DNA from: Nemophila menziesii
Taxonomy: Eukaryota > Streptophyta > Magnoliopsida > Boraginales > Hydrophyllaceae
Length of the DNA stretch: 64,000 nt
Direction: 5' to 3'
Assembly (NCBI GenBank): GCA_029959085.1
Contig: JARWIR010000024.1
Coordinates: forward strand, 16,604,296 to 16,668,295
Shown here: positions 43,700-56,605 of the stretch, piece by piece
Layout: every line of letters begins with the position of its first letter
How positions within the stretch are numbered: the first letter of the stretch is position 1
The notes under the pieces: model-generated
The model's database searches: none
The model's input: only the letters and a program-made list of their open reading frames with translations
Told to the model about the DNA's origin: nothing
Translations under genes and position numbers: made by a program

Positions 43700-46310
43700 T
43701 CTAGTTCATCCACTGAATATACTTATATGGAATTGTCATGGTGCATGTGCGAAATATTTTAGAAGAGTAGTCCGCAAAATGATTCGCATACATAAAGTGT
43801 AGTTGACAGTCATTATGGAGAGGAAAGCGAGTGGATTTAAAGAAAACAAAATTATCACAAGTTTGGTTTGGGATGATTCAGACATAGATACTAGAGTTTT
43901 TTTGGCAGGACAACAAGTAATTAGTATTGAAGTATCAAAAGAAGCCTGTGAATCTTGGGTTTCTCAGAATTGTACGCGCGAACCCAAGCAACAGAACATG
44001 AGAAGCTGTGGTTGGCCTTGAAGGACGGTTTCTGGGTAATTGAGCATCTGTGGCTAATAGCGGATGATTTTAATCAAGTAGGCAGAGAAAAGGATAAACA
44101 AGGAGGGATATTGGGTGTTACTAGGAGGATAGATTTACCTGAAGAGTGGAGACACGAGTGCGAATTTATTGATATGGGTTTTGAGGGACCGAGATTCACA
44201 TGGTGTGATTTTGGAACACGGGTCAACACATCTTGAGAAGACTAGATAGGGCTTACGGGAAAACTAATTTACATTCTTTATTTCCGTAGGCTAACGTTTT
44301 TCCTTTAGATCGTGCGCATTCAGATCCCACACCAATTCTTATCCGCCTGAATGGGGATGGAAGAAGTCTGAGAAAGAATAATTTATTCAAGTTTGAATCA
44401 ACATGGTGTCTGCATATATAATTCCAAATCTTTGTGATAACAAATGGACGCGGATCATAATGAGTTGGGGGAAAATATCGAGACAATGCAACGACATCTC
44501 AACAATTGGAAAACAGAGGTGTTTGGAGACATTAATTGGAAAAAAAGGCTACGCATGGCAAGAAGGAAAGGTATTTAACTGTCATTAGAGTGGGAATATA
44601 ATTCTTCCCTTCTCCGGCTTGGTAAGAGGTTAAGAGAGGAATATCTCAATGTTCTGGAAGAGGAGGAAATTTTGTGGTTTCAACGTTCTAAAGAAAAATG
44701 GATCATGCCGGGAGAGCGTACCACGATGTATTATCACTTATCCACCATTTGTAAAAGAAAGTCAATTAGAACGGTGTGTTTGAGGTATGAAAATGATAAT
44801 TGGGAATCAAATAAGAGGGAGACTAGAAGACTAGTCAAAGATTGTTTCTGTAGGTTATATTTGGTGGAGGACGGTTTTGTTGGCCCGTTTTTTGCTACCT
44901 TACACTCAACGCCTAGAGGAAAGTGAGAGAGAAATATTGAGAGAAGAGATTTCAGATGAGTAGATTAGAGAAGTGGTATTTTGGGGCGAATCTGATTAAG
45001 GCGCCTCGCCCAGATGGTTTGTCTACCGCGTTTCATAAGAAATGTTGGAATTCGGTGGGACTAGTAGTTTGTAAGGCAGTTAGATATTGTAGATACCTAC
45101 TAACCTCAATGTCACGTTGATACACTTGATTCCTAAGGTCAAGGACCCGTAAAAGGTTAACCATTTTTTCCTGATCAGTTTAATTAATGTTTTGGTTAAA
45201 TTTATTATGTCAGTAATGGTGAACCAGTTAAGGCCCCTCCATGCTAAGAGGACTGGAACAAATTAAACAAGTTTTCTCCCTGGGCGTTCAACCACAGATA
45301 ATATAGTATTAGTACATGATATTGCATCTTATATGCATAAGAAAACGGAACAATATGGGGTTATGGCGGTAAAAATTGATCTCGCAAAAACCTATGATAA
45401 GTTGAGTTGGAGGTTCTTGGAGGATACGATCACAACGTTTGGGTTCCCCACCAATTGGGTAAGTCTCATTATATCTGATATGCGTTCTAATTCTATGCAG
45501 ATACTTTGGAATGGCGAACATCTTGATGCATTAACACCACATAGAGGGATTCTCCAAGGAGATGGTATCTCCATATATCTTTGTGATGTGAATGGAACAC
45601 CTTTCATTATTGATACAAAATCTTTGTATTACTAAGGAATGGGCGCCTATTAGACTTAAGATAAATGTGCCACAAATTTCTGATGTGTTCTTCGCCGATG
45701 ATCTTGTTGTTTGCGTAGGATTTAGAAAATCAAGTTGATCTTATGAAAACAATAATGAAAACTTTCTGTGATGAGGTGGGTCACACGACTAGCAAGGAAA
45801 AGTCTATAATTAGCTTCTTCTCAAGAATGTTCATCATGATGTAAAATCCGGTTTGGCTGCCGGAGCGGTTTTGTTTTAGTGATTCCTTGGGGATGTATTT
45901 AGGTGCTCCAATCATTTCTAGTCTCACCCCAAGGGTTTTTTTTGAAGGATTTTGATGAGTATGAAAGGGCAGCTACCTAATTGGAAGGCTAAAAATCTCT
46001 CCTTGGCGGGTAGAATAACTCTAGCTCAAGCGGTTTTAAACGCTATTTATACGTATATTATGCAAACATCAAAACTTCATGTTTATGTGTGCAATGAAAT
46101 TGACAAGGTTGTACGTGATTTTATATGGGGTGAGGAAGAAGGAGTGAAAAAAATCCATTGGCTTTCATCGGAGAAGCTGTGTAAACCTAAGAAAGAAGGA
46201 GGTTTCAGTTTCCGTGATGCGAGGATATTCAGTCAGGCGTTGCTTCTGAAACTTGGGTGGAGAATTCTCAAGAATGATCAAGCGCTATGAGCCGTGACTT
46301 TGAAACACAA
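43700..46310 (+). pseudogene. LINE-C ORF2: endonuclease and RT relics
   Basis: Endonuclease traces: LIWNCHGACAK (about 43720), DDFNQVGREKDKQGG (44060-44105) and GFEGPRFTWCDF (44178-44213). RT traces: APRPDGLSTAFH (about 45003), KIDLAKTYDKLSWRFLEDTI (45370-45430), LTPHRGILQGD (45530-45562), VFFADDLVV (about 45688), LPNWKAKNLSLAGRITLAQA (45970-46030) and VRDFIWGEEEGVKK (46109-46150). Many frame changes. The longest piece (45952-46290) is intact RT thumb. No activity is possible. Confidence 0.78.
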
Positions 46311-46330
46311 GTACTTCGAAGATGGTTTAA

Positions 46331-46773
46331 TTAGAGAACTTAATATTTTTTATTACATAAACAGTGATCTAAAAATGAAACCTCCTTTTAATTGTCACTG
46401 ATGAGTACAAAAATGAATAAATAAATCACTACTGAAAATTATAATGTGGCTGTTCAAGCTTAATTATGCATTCATCTCTAATCAATCCCTTGTAAAAATT
46501 GTTTAACGTAACATCACTGCTTACTCAAATATACTAAAAAGTACATCTTTACTCTACACCTTTATCTCAAAAGGGTAGACACAAACGGCAATCAAATTAA
46601 TGGGCAATTCTTAAAGTAACAAAGAGCCAAAATGCATCGTATACAACCAGAAGAAAATCGTAATCAAGGAACAAAACAACCCCACACGTCCAGACCTTCA
46701 CATTTCACATGGATCAGATCAACTTCATTATTAAATTGAGACACACCATTCATGTTCTTGGCAAAACCAAAAC
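46331..46773 (+). promoter_or_regulatory. Upstream region and leader of CYP81-d
   Basis: No gene seen. The last 46 bases (46728-46773), starting with a tattaaatt box, match the leader of CYP81-b closely, including gttcttggcaaaaccaaa. Homology of the gene unit therefore begins at or before 46728. The LINE-C remnant ends about 400 bp further upstream. Confidence 0.45.
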
Positions 46774-48395
46774 ATGGAGACACTTTGGTGTTCAATACTA
46801 ACAGTTTTCTCCAGCTTCTTCATCTTATTCATACTAAAACTCATCTCCCCAAATAAGAAAAACTTACCCCCAAGTCCACCAGGTTTACCATTCATTGGCC
46901 ATCTCCACCTTATCAAATCACCCCAACACCGATCCCTTGAAGCTCTCAGTAAAAAGTATGGTCCCATTATTTATCTACATTTTGGTTCACGTCCAACTCT
47001 ATTAGTGTCCTCACCTTCCATAGCCGAACAATGCTTTACTAAAAATGATGTGATCTTTGCAAACCGCCCCAAAACACTAGCTATGAAGTACTTTGGCTAT
47101 AACCACACAGCCCTCGTGGCCTCTCCCTATGGCGACCATTGGCGTAATCTTCGTCGTGTCACCACCATCCACGCCTTTTCCTCCTTTAGTCTCCACAATT
47201 CTGCTCCTATCCGAACAGAAGGAGTACGATTTGCGGTACAAAAACTATATTCGAGTTTTGAAGGAGGAAAACGAAGAATAAATTTGCATTCTTTGTTCTT
47301 AGAATTACTTTACAAGGTGATGATGAAGATGGCTTCTGGGAAAGAATGGTCGGAATCGTATAATATGTTAGGTTCAACCTTTTTGTTGGGTGTTTATGAT
47401 TACGTTCCCTTATTAAGGTGGATAGGCTATGGAGGCACTGAAAGGAAATGGAAAGAAATACGAAGAGAAAGAGACACTTTTCTTCAGGGTATTGTTGATG
47501 AAGCTAGAAAAAAGAGAGCTGTTTCGTGTTCAGGTGAACAAGGGAAGACTTTAATCGAAGCATATTTATCACTACAAGAAGCCGAGCCTGAATATTACAC
47601 CGATGACATACTTAAGGGAATGATATTGGTAAGCCTTTATATATATTTTTGAAGTTACAATCGAAACTGTACATTACATTGATTATTTGTTTAGTTCATG
47701 TTTATGTTTAATACAGTTATAAAGTTATGTTGACAATTGAGACTGACATCACAATATTGGTTTAGATAATGTTCAGTGCAGGAATAGATACTTCAGTTTT
47801 TACTTTGCAATGGGCAATGACACTATTGTTAAATCACCCTGATGTAATGGAGAAAGCAAGAACTCATATAGACAAAATTGTGGGACCAGGACGTTTGCTA
47901 GAGGAATCCGATCTTCAGAAATTACCTTATTTACGTTACATTATCAACGAGACACTTAGGTTATTTCCTGTTGCACCCCTTCTCCTGCCTCATTTTTCGT
48001 CTAAAGATTGCATTATAGAAGGATTCAACATTCCAGGGGGTACGACTTTACTAGTGAATGCTTGGGCGATTCATAGAGATCCTAATGTATGGAAAGAACC
48101 TATCAAGTATATTCCAGAAAGATTTGAAGAGCTAGAAATGTTGGGATCAGAATTGGGTTGTAAGTTCATTCCATTTGGAATAGGCAGAAGAACTTGTCCT
48201 GGTTCTAACTTGGCTATGAGGTTTGTGAGTTTGACACTGGGTGTTCTGATTCAATGCTTTGATTGGGAAAGAGTTAGGCCTGAATTAGTGGACTTGGAAG
48301 AAGGGGATGGGACAACATTACCGAAGGTTAAGACTCTAGAGGCCTTGTATATGCCACGATCATCCATGGCGGGCCTTCTCTCTCAACTCATGTGA
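46774..48395 (+). CDS. CYP81-family cytochrome P450 (CYP81-d), possible mosaic gene
   Basis: Exon 1 is 46774-47628 (285 codons) and exon 2 is 47766-48395 (209 codons plus stop), giving 494 residues; the join is KGMIL-IMFSAG. It has the N-terminal anchor, NLPPSPPGLP hinge, C-helix WRNLRR (Trp123), I-helix AGIDTS (290-295; Asp instead of the Glu of its paralogs), ETLR, PERF and FGIGRRTCPG with Cys429. It is the only copy on the plus strand. Start and leader resemble CYP81-b, the middle of exon 1 resembles CYP81-c, and the 3' intron end resembles CYP81-a. All motifs are intact, so activity is plausible; substrate unknown. Confidence 0.9.
47629..47765 (+). other. Intron of CYP81-d with an internal duplicated acceptor
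   Basis: 137-bp GT-AG intron, roughly twice the length in the paralogs. Inside it, attatttgtttag (47682-47694) followed by ttcatgtttatgtttaatac resembles the CYP81-b acceptor and first exon-2 codons. The true acceptor (ttggtttag, ending 47765) resembles that of CYP81-a. Use of the inner site would reach a stop within 13 codons. Confidence 0.75.
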
Positions 48396-48713
48396 TCATT
48401 AATCCTTCGGAACTTATTAAAGTTGTAATATGAATAACGAATCTTTGACTACATGTAAGATATAAAAGCAGTATATTTATATCATATATATGGATGCTGG
48501 TAGTTCCATAGAGACTACTGTTAGGTCACTTACAAATAATAAGAGTATTTTGTAACTGAAAAATCATCGTTGGGCGAAATCATGATTACTAGTTTTGTAC
48601 AATCTTAAGAATTGGTATTTTGAGAAATTGCTTGGACGTTATGTTACCTATCCAGAATTCTAAACCCAGACTTTAAATTTTATATTTGGATAAAAATAAT
48701 TTTAATTTTCAAC
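48396..48713. other. 3' flank of CYP81-d and LTR remnant
   Basis: The first 40 bases match the 3' flanks of the other P450 genes. The end of the stretch, read on the minus strand from 48714 (tgttgaaaattaaaatt), is the start of a 3' LTR of the copia relic that follows. The LTR's far end was not found. Confidence 0.5.
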
Positions 48714-49213
48714 ACTCCCTTTAAGCTTGATCCTCGCATCTCAAAATAATTCTTCAACTTCTCGAACACTTCTTTTCTTAGAATTTTTGTGAAGATGTCT
48801 ACCACTTGATCATCATTCTTCACATACTCGATTTGAACATCCTTTTTCGTAATACATTCTTCAATAAAGTGAAAACGAGTATCGATGTGTTTACTTCTAT
48901 CATTAAATATTGGGTTATTTGTTAAGGCAATTGCTAACTTGTTATTGACATGAATATTTGTTGATTCAGACTGATGAAATCTGAATTTCTTAAGCAAATT
49001 CCGTTCATGACACACACTCAACATCGTAACTACGTATTCATCTTCACATGTTGACAATGTGACAATTGGTTTCTTATTTGAGATCCAAGTGAAAGTCACC
49101 AAAGTAAAAAATGAAACTTGTTGTTCTTTTTCAATCACCAGTATCACCTTCCCAATCACTATTGTTATATCATACCAACTTCGTATTTCTAGAAGTAGGA
49201 TACAACATTCCAT
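48680..49213 (-). pseudogene. Ty1-copia RNase H (copia element 2)
   Basis: A 177-codon open frame with clear copia RNase H signatures: ISNKKPIVTLSTCEDEYV (normally SKKQ...STCEAEY), IHVNNKLAIALTNNPIFNDR (DNKSAIAL block with one Asp changed to Asn) and RSKHIDTRFHFIEECI. The catalytic DNKSA Asp is Asn here. It ends with DIFTKIL. The polypurine tract (aaagggagtgttg) overlaps its 3' end, followed by an LTR start at 48714. Confidence 0.85.
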
Positions 49214-51680
49214 GATCTATAGTACGCTTGATATATAGAAGAATCATCTTCGCTAAAAATGATAGATGGTCAGGTTATCCATAAATAAAGCGACCAACAA
49301 GACCAATAACGTATCAAATATATATTCTAGTGCAAGTTAAGTATCTTAAGCTTCCAATCAAACTTTTAAATAAGGTTGGATCATCTGGTTATCCACCTAT
49401 ATGCCTTAACAGCTTCATACTTACGTCGATCAAGGTGCTAACTCACAATTCTACTTTTAAAATGTCTTCAGAAATTTTCGAACTTAACTTTCTTGAGAGA
49501 CGAATTTTTTCTCATTTTTTTGTTGCACCTCTATCTCAAGACAATAATACATCAAACCAATGTCTGTCATATTGAAAACCTCGATAATATCTTTCTTTAA
49601 ATAAGGAAATCAATTCATCCTTGTTTCCTGAAAATATTAGATCATCGACATAGAGATAAACTATTAAGATATCGCCTTTTTTATTTGTCTTGACATAGAG
49701 TGCATGCTCGTGTATGCTTGTATTAAAGCTCTTTTTTGAAAATGTTGATCAATGCGACTATTCCAAGCTTTCGGGGCTTGCTTCAACCCATTTAAGGTCT
49801 TCTACAATTTTAGCACCTTAATTCCATGCCCTTTAACAAAACATCCTTATGGTTGCTCTATGTACACCTCTTTTCAAGATGGTCATATAAGACCACTAAT
49901 TTCACATCCATCTAAAAGATCTTCCACATCTTTTGTGCTACAAGGATATTAGAAATCTGATTGTATCCAATCAAGCAACGGGGACAAAGACTTTGTTATA
50001 ATCACTTCCTGATCTTTGTATGTACCCTTTTACCACAAGCAAGACCTTTTGATTTCTCTTTTTGCATTTTTCTTTATTTTATAAACCCACTTCACAAGTT
50101 TTGTTTTTTTGTTAGCAAAAATCACTTCATTCATGGCGTCCCTCCTTTTTTTCATGTTTACACGCCTCTTCAAAACTTATAGGCTCGTTATTTGCGAATA
50201 AACAAAACAGATTTTGATTATGATTTCCATCTTAGATTTATCACAACGATCTCATCTTTTGGGGTCATTTAATTCCTGAACTTTCTCTCTCTTAGGAGTA
50301 TTAGATTGATGAGGATGATGATCAAGATGGAGGCAATCGGCTCCTCCGACTCATCCTCATTTTCTTCACTAGGATCCAGGGTCAGGAAGAAAATGAACGG
50401 CTCATTTTCCTGTGAACTCCATTCCCAAGAGCTTTTTTCATCGAACACAACGTCTCAACTCGTCCTCATTATCTTCTATACATGATCATACCCTACAAAG
50501 ATAATTTTTTTACTCTTATCCTTGAGTTTCCTTTGTTGTTGATCTTGTACATACATGTGTGCAATGCTTACAAAGGCTCTCAAAGGTGATATGATCGACT
50601 TGTGTGTACTACAAACCTTCTAGAGTGAGGGTTATCTTTGACTATTTTCTCCGAACAATGATTCGAGAAAATGCACTACATAATCGACAACCTCGACCAA
50701 AAATTCTTTTGGTAAATTTTTACTTTTCAACATAGATCGAACCATACTCATAATGGATTTATTCTTCCTTTCCGCGACTCTGTATTTTATTGTGAGTAAA
50801 GAATAGTGTGCGATCTACGAATACCATTATTCTCATAAAACTCCTTATTTCATTTGATACAAACTCTCATCTTCGGTCAAATTTCCCCACCTTGATTTGA
50901 TAGTCAATTTGGTTCTCCGCGAGTGCTTTGAACTTTTTGAAAGTAGAGAATGTCTCAGATTTGTTTTTCCAAGAAATAAATCCAGATCTTCCAACTATAA
51001 TCATCAATAAATAAAAAGAAATGTCTATTCTTCCCAAATGAGCCAAGATTAACTAATCAACATACATAGCATGAATTAACTCCAATGGTTGTTTCAACCT
51101 TAACATTAATTACTTAGAAAAATCGTTTCGATGTTGTTTTCAACAAGACATCCTTCACAAATTTGATCTTTTTAATCAATATGAGGTAATACTTTACCAT
51201 ATACTTTGACACATCAATTTTAATCCGTCAAAGTTGAGATGTCAGAGCCTCAAATTCCACAACTAGGGTGGATTTTCATAACATTATTTTAAACACTTTG
51301 TTGTATCATGACGGATGTTCAGACATCTAATTTCTAGACATCAGAACCTTTTCAATTAATGTCACATTACCACTTCTCATATATATATATACTCATGTGC
51401 TCCAACTGCATAGTGCGACCTTTCTCCAATAACTTACACATACTCAAGATATTCTCCTTCATACCTGAAACAAAACAAACATTAGAAACAAACTGATGTT
51501 CACCATTATTTAATCTGATCATGATTTTTTCTTTGCCTTTGACTGAATTTTGATATATCACCAAAAGGGATAATATTTCTTAACCACTCTTTATACAAAA
51601 TTAAAAGTGTAGCATCTCTTTTTTTATCTTTCGCAAGGCCTTTTATTTTTCTTTTCGAGTTCCATAATAAAACTCATATG
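49214..51680 (-). pseudogene. Copia element 2: RT and integrase relics
   Basis: Minus-strand translation with many stops. RT shows LIVYLYVDDLIFSGN (about 49690-49640), the copia YVDD catalytic box, with the KAWNSRIDQ segment before it. Integrase traces include GGEFVSNE-like EFVSNEIRSF (about 50850-50880) and an AERKNR-like region near 50770. A gag-pre-integrase piece lies around 51400-51560 (VCFVSGMKENILSMCKLLEKG). The order gag-IN-RT-RNase H is that of Ty1-copia. It is heavily decayed and cannot be translated. Confidence 0.75.
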
Positions 51681-51689
51681 AGTAGTGTC

Positions 51690-53566
51690 CGCATTTATGA
51701 CAATTGTAGACCTCTATATTCTTATTGTCTTGTTGTTTATAGATGGCTCATCTTCCTTGTCCTTTTATCAATTTAGACTCTACAATTTCTTCATTGTCGT
51801 ATCATGTGACTTGACTATCACGACCTCGACCATGGCATGTAGCACAGCTTCGACAGCGTCCTCGTCTAGGACCATGCCAGCCTTACATGCCGGTTCAGAC
51901 ATGGCTTTAGGGACCTAAGGCGAACTTAAAAAAATGGGCCCCTAAAAAATTACAAATTACATACAAAATCTAAATATTTATTATTTTATTTATCATAAAT
52001 TTATTTATTTAAAAAATATAAAATAATTGAATAAATATACTTCAATAGATATTAAATGTATAAAATAATACCATAATAAGTTAAAAAATAATTTAGAAAA
52101 GAAAAATATATACATGAACGGTTAGGGATGACAACGGTTTGGTTTTTTACTAAAATATTAAAAACCATAACCATAACCGTTTATTTTACTAAAAACCATA
52201 ACCTAATGGTATTATCCATTTTAACCGTATTATTCGGTTTCGGTTTTTTAAACAGTCTTGCTGTTTTAACCATAACTGAATTACAATTTAATTAATATAT
52301 TAATATTCATAAATAAAACCACATATATAAGAAAAATCTCTAAGGTATATATAATATTGTGTTGGTCTTTGATTAAATTACATATTTATTATTTCGTTAG
52401 TTAAATCTAGTATTTGGATTTCAGTTTAGAATTTCAATATATATACTTAACCTAGATTATTATAGAATTTTAAAATATATATGATGAAAACGCTTTTTGG
52501 TTATTCGGTTTTATTTTTATCTAAAACCATAACCTAACGGTTTTAACCATCGATTACACTTTTCAAAACTATAAACCAATGGTTTTAACCATGGTTGTAT
52601 AATTCGATTTTTATTCGGTTCAGTTATCATCGGTTTCAGTTTTTAACCATAACCACAGTCATCCCTATGAGCTGTGATATTTCTGACAAATATATAAAAA
52701 ATAGAAGATTAAAAAAGGTCTTACATTTATTCTATTTCGATTGGACCAAAACTGAATTTTTCTAAATATAAAAAATTTATACTTATATTATAAAAAGAAA
52801 AATAAGGCCCCAATATTATAAGAATTGGGAGGAGGACCAAGGTCATGGCCTCTTTGGCATCCTCCCAGGACCGGCCCTACAACCTTAGTTTCTTGTATTG
52901 CCATCATTTTTAATATTAACGTTTTCTTGAAATGATTGGTCGATTGGCTATTTTGTCCTCTTTTTTATCATTTCTTTTGTGGAATGGTAATTTTTAAGTT
53001 AACTCGTCAACAGTCATGGTTTCAAAATTGTTGAATTCCTCGATGGCTATGACAACATGATCGAACTTAAGATAAATAGTAAGAAAAATCTTCTCAATCA
53101 GTCGCTTTTCTAGTAAAAAAATTCGTTCATTTGTTGTTAATACGTGAATTCTTGTTACATATTCAAATATTGACTATATTCTTCATTTTCAAAGATTCAA
53201 ACTCAATTGGAAGACTTTAGATATAGACACTCTACACCTTATCAACTTCTTTGAACGTATTTTGGAGGATTTCCTAGGCTTTATTTGAGGTATTGGCTTG
53301 TGATATCTTTTTAACGATAAAATCTTCAACATTTAGTTGAATGAGAGAAAGATAATTTTGATCTTACACTCTAGCATCTTTTGCAGCCTCTTTTGGGCTT
53401 GTCTAAGAGAGACCAGACCTTCTCATTAATGCATTCTTCTTTGATGGCATCCCACGCATCTTTTCCACCAAGATGCGCCTTCATTTTAATGATCCACCTC
53501 TCGTAATTACTCTTCATGAGTTTGGGAAATGGCATGCCTCCACTTATGGTTTCCATATTAACTTTG
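51690..53566 (-). pseudogene. Copia element 2: gag with zinc knuckle, split by nested MITEs
   Basis: The gag start is at 53556 (METISGGMPFPKLMKSNYER, then KMKAHLGGKDAWDAIKEE), the usual N-terminus of plant copia gag. The CCHC knuckle is recognisable near 51715-51675 (CHKCGHYSYEF). Between them, about 51890-52880 is foreign DNA: an element with a ggccggtcctgggaggatgc end on the right and a decayed counterpart on the left, which in turn holds the hAT MITE at 52123-52667. Confidence 0.7.
52123..52667. mobile_element. hAT-like MITE, older copy
   Basis: 545-bp element with ends tagggatgacaacgg and, inverted, tagggatgactgtgg. The 8-bp flanks tgaacggt (52115-52122) and tgagctgt (52668-52675) match at six positions and are probably a decayed target duplication. 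The interior is rich in aaccataacc and cggttt motifs. Same family as 61123-61708. Confidence 0.75.
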
Positions 53567-53577
53567 CTCTAATACCA
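53566..53577 (-). other. Primer-binding site of copia element 2
   Basis: Minus-strand tggtattagagc, one base from the usual tRNA-iMet primer site of plant copia elements. It is preceded by accttccaaaaat, which marks the end of the 5' LTR that extends to the right from about 53583. The LTR start was not located. Confidence 0.7.
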
Positions 53578-53582
53578 ATTTT

Positions 53583-56339
53583 TGGAAGGTGATGGCTTAA
53601 TAATTACGAGAAAACATATATATAATTGAAAAGGGATATAAACAACTAAGTGGAGAGAAGATAATATAAATTACTCTACTCAATCGACACTATAGAAATA
53701 TTATGGTTTTCTCACACACTTTTCATACAAAATGAACTATGGTAATACTATTTATACTAGAGGATTTGCAGAATACTGAACATATTATTTAGGTACAAAA
53801 ATAAAGATACAAACTCTTGACATGCACAAGACGACTTTCAAACTACTCCTAAGTACAATGAATCTGTCTTGGTACATTGAGCAGAGTTGATTTATTGAAT
53901 GTTCTTGATCAAGTGTAACTCTCAAAACTTGATAGGGTTTTTAACAAGATATTCTTTAGAGACATATGAACCAAGGATCAATATAGATCCTTGATACTTA
54001 ATTTTATCATGGTTTTAAGCAATATAGTCGTTGAAAATGTTACCATTGAGAGAGTTAATAAAAAAATAATTTTTCATTTTTGTTACTTCATTTGCATAAT
54101 TGAAAGAAGGAGAATTCCAGGCTTTATTAATATTATATAGATTATTTGTTCATAAATAATTTAAAGAAAAAGTCAATTATAAATTCTTACGTCATATTGC
54201 ATATGGATCTTTCGATTGTCAATAGATTGAATCATCAGATGGATCAATTTTATGATCGTTAATATAAAATTAAAATCTTGGTAACTCAAATAACTACATA
54301 TAATTAATGGAGATAATGGTATTTAAATTTTAAGTGTCAATGTTGAGGATTTTATTACCATAATTTTGTATTTTAAAGTTTTTTGAGTATACTAATTATG
54401 AGTTTTATTTCTACTTATCGTTTATAAAACTGGTTATTGAAATTATATTGTTCTTGTATGTGAATGAAATATAAATAACTTTAAATCTTGGATATTAATT
54501 CCACCACCCTAGTAGTTGTATTTATTATTAGAAATTAAGACATGAATATGCTAACCATCTATGAATGTGCATATTCTTTTCCTCTGTTGTTGGATAATGA
54601 TTTTGATACCTGCTTGATTGTGTGGTAAGAATAGAAATAGATACGGGAGAGAGTATTTTGCAAATTAAGTTCATGGTTTTAGTTTTTAACACTTTTCCCA
54701 GGGTCATTGTTAAAAATGGTCGAAAACAATGTTATGTTATGTACAAGATTGTGGTAAGTTTAAACATATTTACTCTCACTTGAAGATGCAATGATTCGTG
54801 TTGTTCGGATGAATCATCTTAATATATCTTTGTTTTATACAAAATTTTAATATGTGACAATATATATTCAATATATTATGAATATTGATTTTGTAGGATG
54901 CTAGGAACAACAACAAAAAATGCAATTTTACTTGCAACGAATGGTAAACCGAGTGGCTAATGTTGCAAGAGATGATGCTATTAAAGATTATAAAAATTAG
55001 ATGGGTGGAATTTTTTTAATACTGACGTGTAAAAGATATGACAAATGATATTCGTAAATTTTCCAACTATTACACTTTTACGTGGTTATACATTGTCTAA
55101 AAAAAGCCTTATGTTTATGCAACAATACGAAGCCTAATTTTCTTTGAAGGTTGAGAAAAAATATGTATAATGCAATTAGTTGATTACATTGTATGGAAAA
55201 TGGGGAAGCTCGTTTATCCTTTGCCACAAATGGGGGGACGAAAGGCACTCCACCATATAATCTCAGGCATCATTCCCTCCTCGGGATACCCCTCACTTAA
55301 AGACACTGAAACTGTGTTCCATAGTTAGCATGCTAAAATTATTCTTTAAAGAATGATAGATAACACTTACGGTTCTCAAAATTGAACTACAAAGTTAAGG
55401 AGTGTTGATCATTACAGGGATCTAGGTGTACTTCCTCCATATCGGGGAAGATATAAACAAATAGTCTTGATCAGAAGCCCATTCCAACATCAGTCAATAT
55501 CTCAACATGCAGAGCTTTCGACCAATTTGATATCACGAACAAAATATGTGTTCTATAAACATGTAAAAAATTAATATTATTACCTTGGAACACTCCAAAA
55601 CACCTTACTTGAGGAAATATTACAATTTAGCACAATATATCTCTATTAAGCATTAATAATTGATCATATAGCTTATATAAGACCTCTCACTAATGAACAT
55701 ATGAGATGTAGAGTAAGAAATATGTAGGATAAGGTGAAAATAAGGGAGGAAATCATATGATATAAATAGGAAATATTCACAACAACATTTTCTTTGCACG
55801 GTTAAATGCATGTAAGGGTTTATCGACCACTTGAGCCAATTTGGTGACGTGGCTAAAATATAGACATTAATGACCGTTATAACATGATTCATCATTTAAC
55901 TGAACTAAAAATTCCAATTGACCAACCTATAGTCCTAGAAAACTTATAACATTTTTTTATTCCCATAGCTTGATCGAGAAAATATGTCATTAACCATTAT
56001 ACTACTCGTGTTTTCTATGCAACTTTGACACCTGGTTTTGAAAAATATGTTTTGAATTATAAGGACCTTAACCATGTATAACAGTTTCTTGAAAACTGTT
56101 ATCAGAAACATGATATCTATTTAAATTATTCAAGATATTATGAGTATAAATTAGTTTTTATCAACACAACAACAAAAAAAGGTTTTGCTAACTACTTTTT
56201 GGCCTTTAGACGACTATTTGAAAGCGATAGCGTATCTTTGCATGCACAAGCTCCAACAGTGTCCTATACTTGTGTTTCCAATGTTATGACTACACTTTGA
56301 TAAGGGAGTAGACCATTGATAGTTTGATTTCTAAACTTC
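53583..56339. other. Intergenic, 5' LTR remnant then no gene seen
   Basis: The first few hundred bases should be the 5' LTR of copia element 2 (minus strand), but no partner copy is available to define it. The rest is AT-rich with scattered short frames and no recognisable domain or repeat family. Confidence 0.4.
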
Positions 56340-56605
56340 TTTCTAAGATAGAGTAGTCTATTGACACGCACGTTTACCAGATCCCTTCTAAAATTGAGTA
56401 CTTTATTAACACCCCTATTCTGGTCTCTCTTCTAAAATAGAGTAGGTTGACACCTATATTTATCGTCTTTTTTATAAAATAAAGTACTCTATTAATACAC
56501 ATATTTCTTGGCTCTCTTCTAAAATTAAGTAGTATATTGATACCTACATTTCCTGTCTCTATTCTAAAATAGAGTACTACATTGAGACTTACACTTTTGA
56601 AAAAG
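56340..56605. repeat. 44-46 bp minisatellite, six degenerate units
   Basis: Six direct units of the form ctaaaatagagtactctatt followed by acacctatatttctggtctctctt. Units differ at many positions, so it is an old array. No coding role. Confidence 0.75.

Larger units (their letters stand above)
41660..46330 (+). mobile_element. LINE-C: degenerate L1, 3'-truncated
   Basis: Same subfamily as LINE-B and collinear with it: ORF1, endonuclease, RT. It ends near 46330 shortly after the RT thumb motifs (KLGWRILKNDQAL), without zf-RVT, RNase H or poly-A, so its 3' end has been deleted. The border lies about 440 bp upstream of CYP81-d. Stops and frameshifts are denser than in LINE-B, so it appears older. 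Confidence 0.8.

Noticed and set aside
491..48395. Specific assignment as isoflavone 2'-hydroxylase or sesamin synthase
   Set aside because: These are CYP81 activities in other plants, but catalytic specificity cannot be deduced from the motifs seen here.
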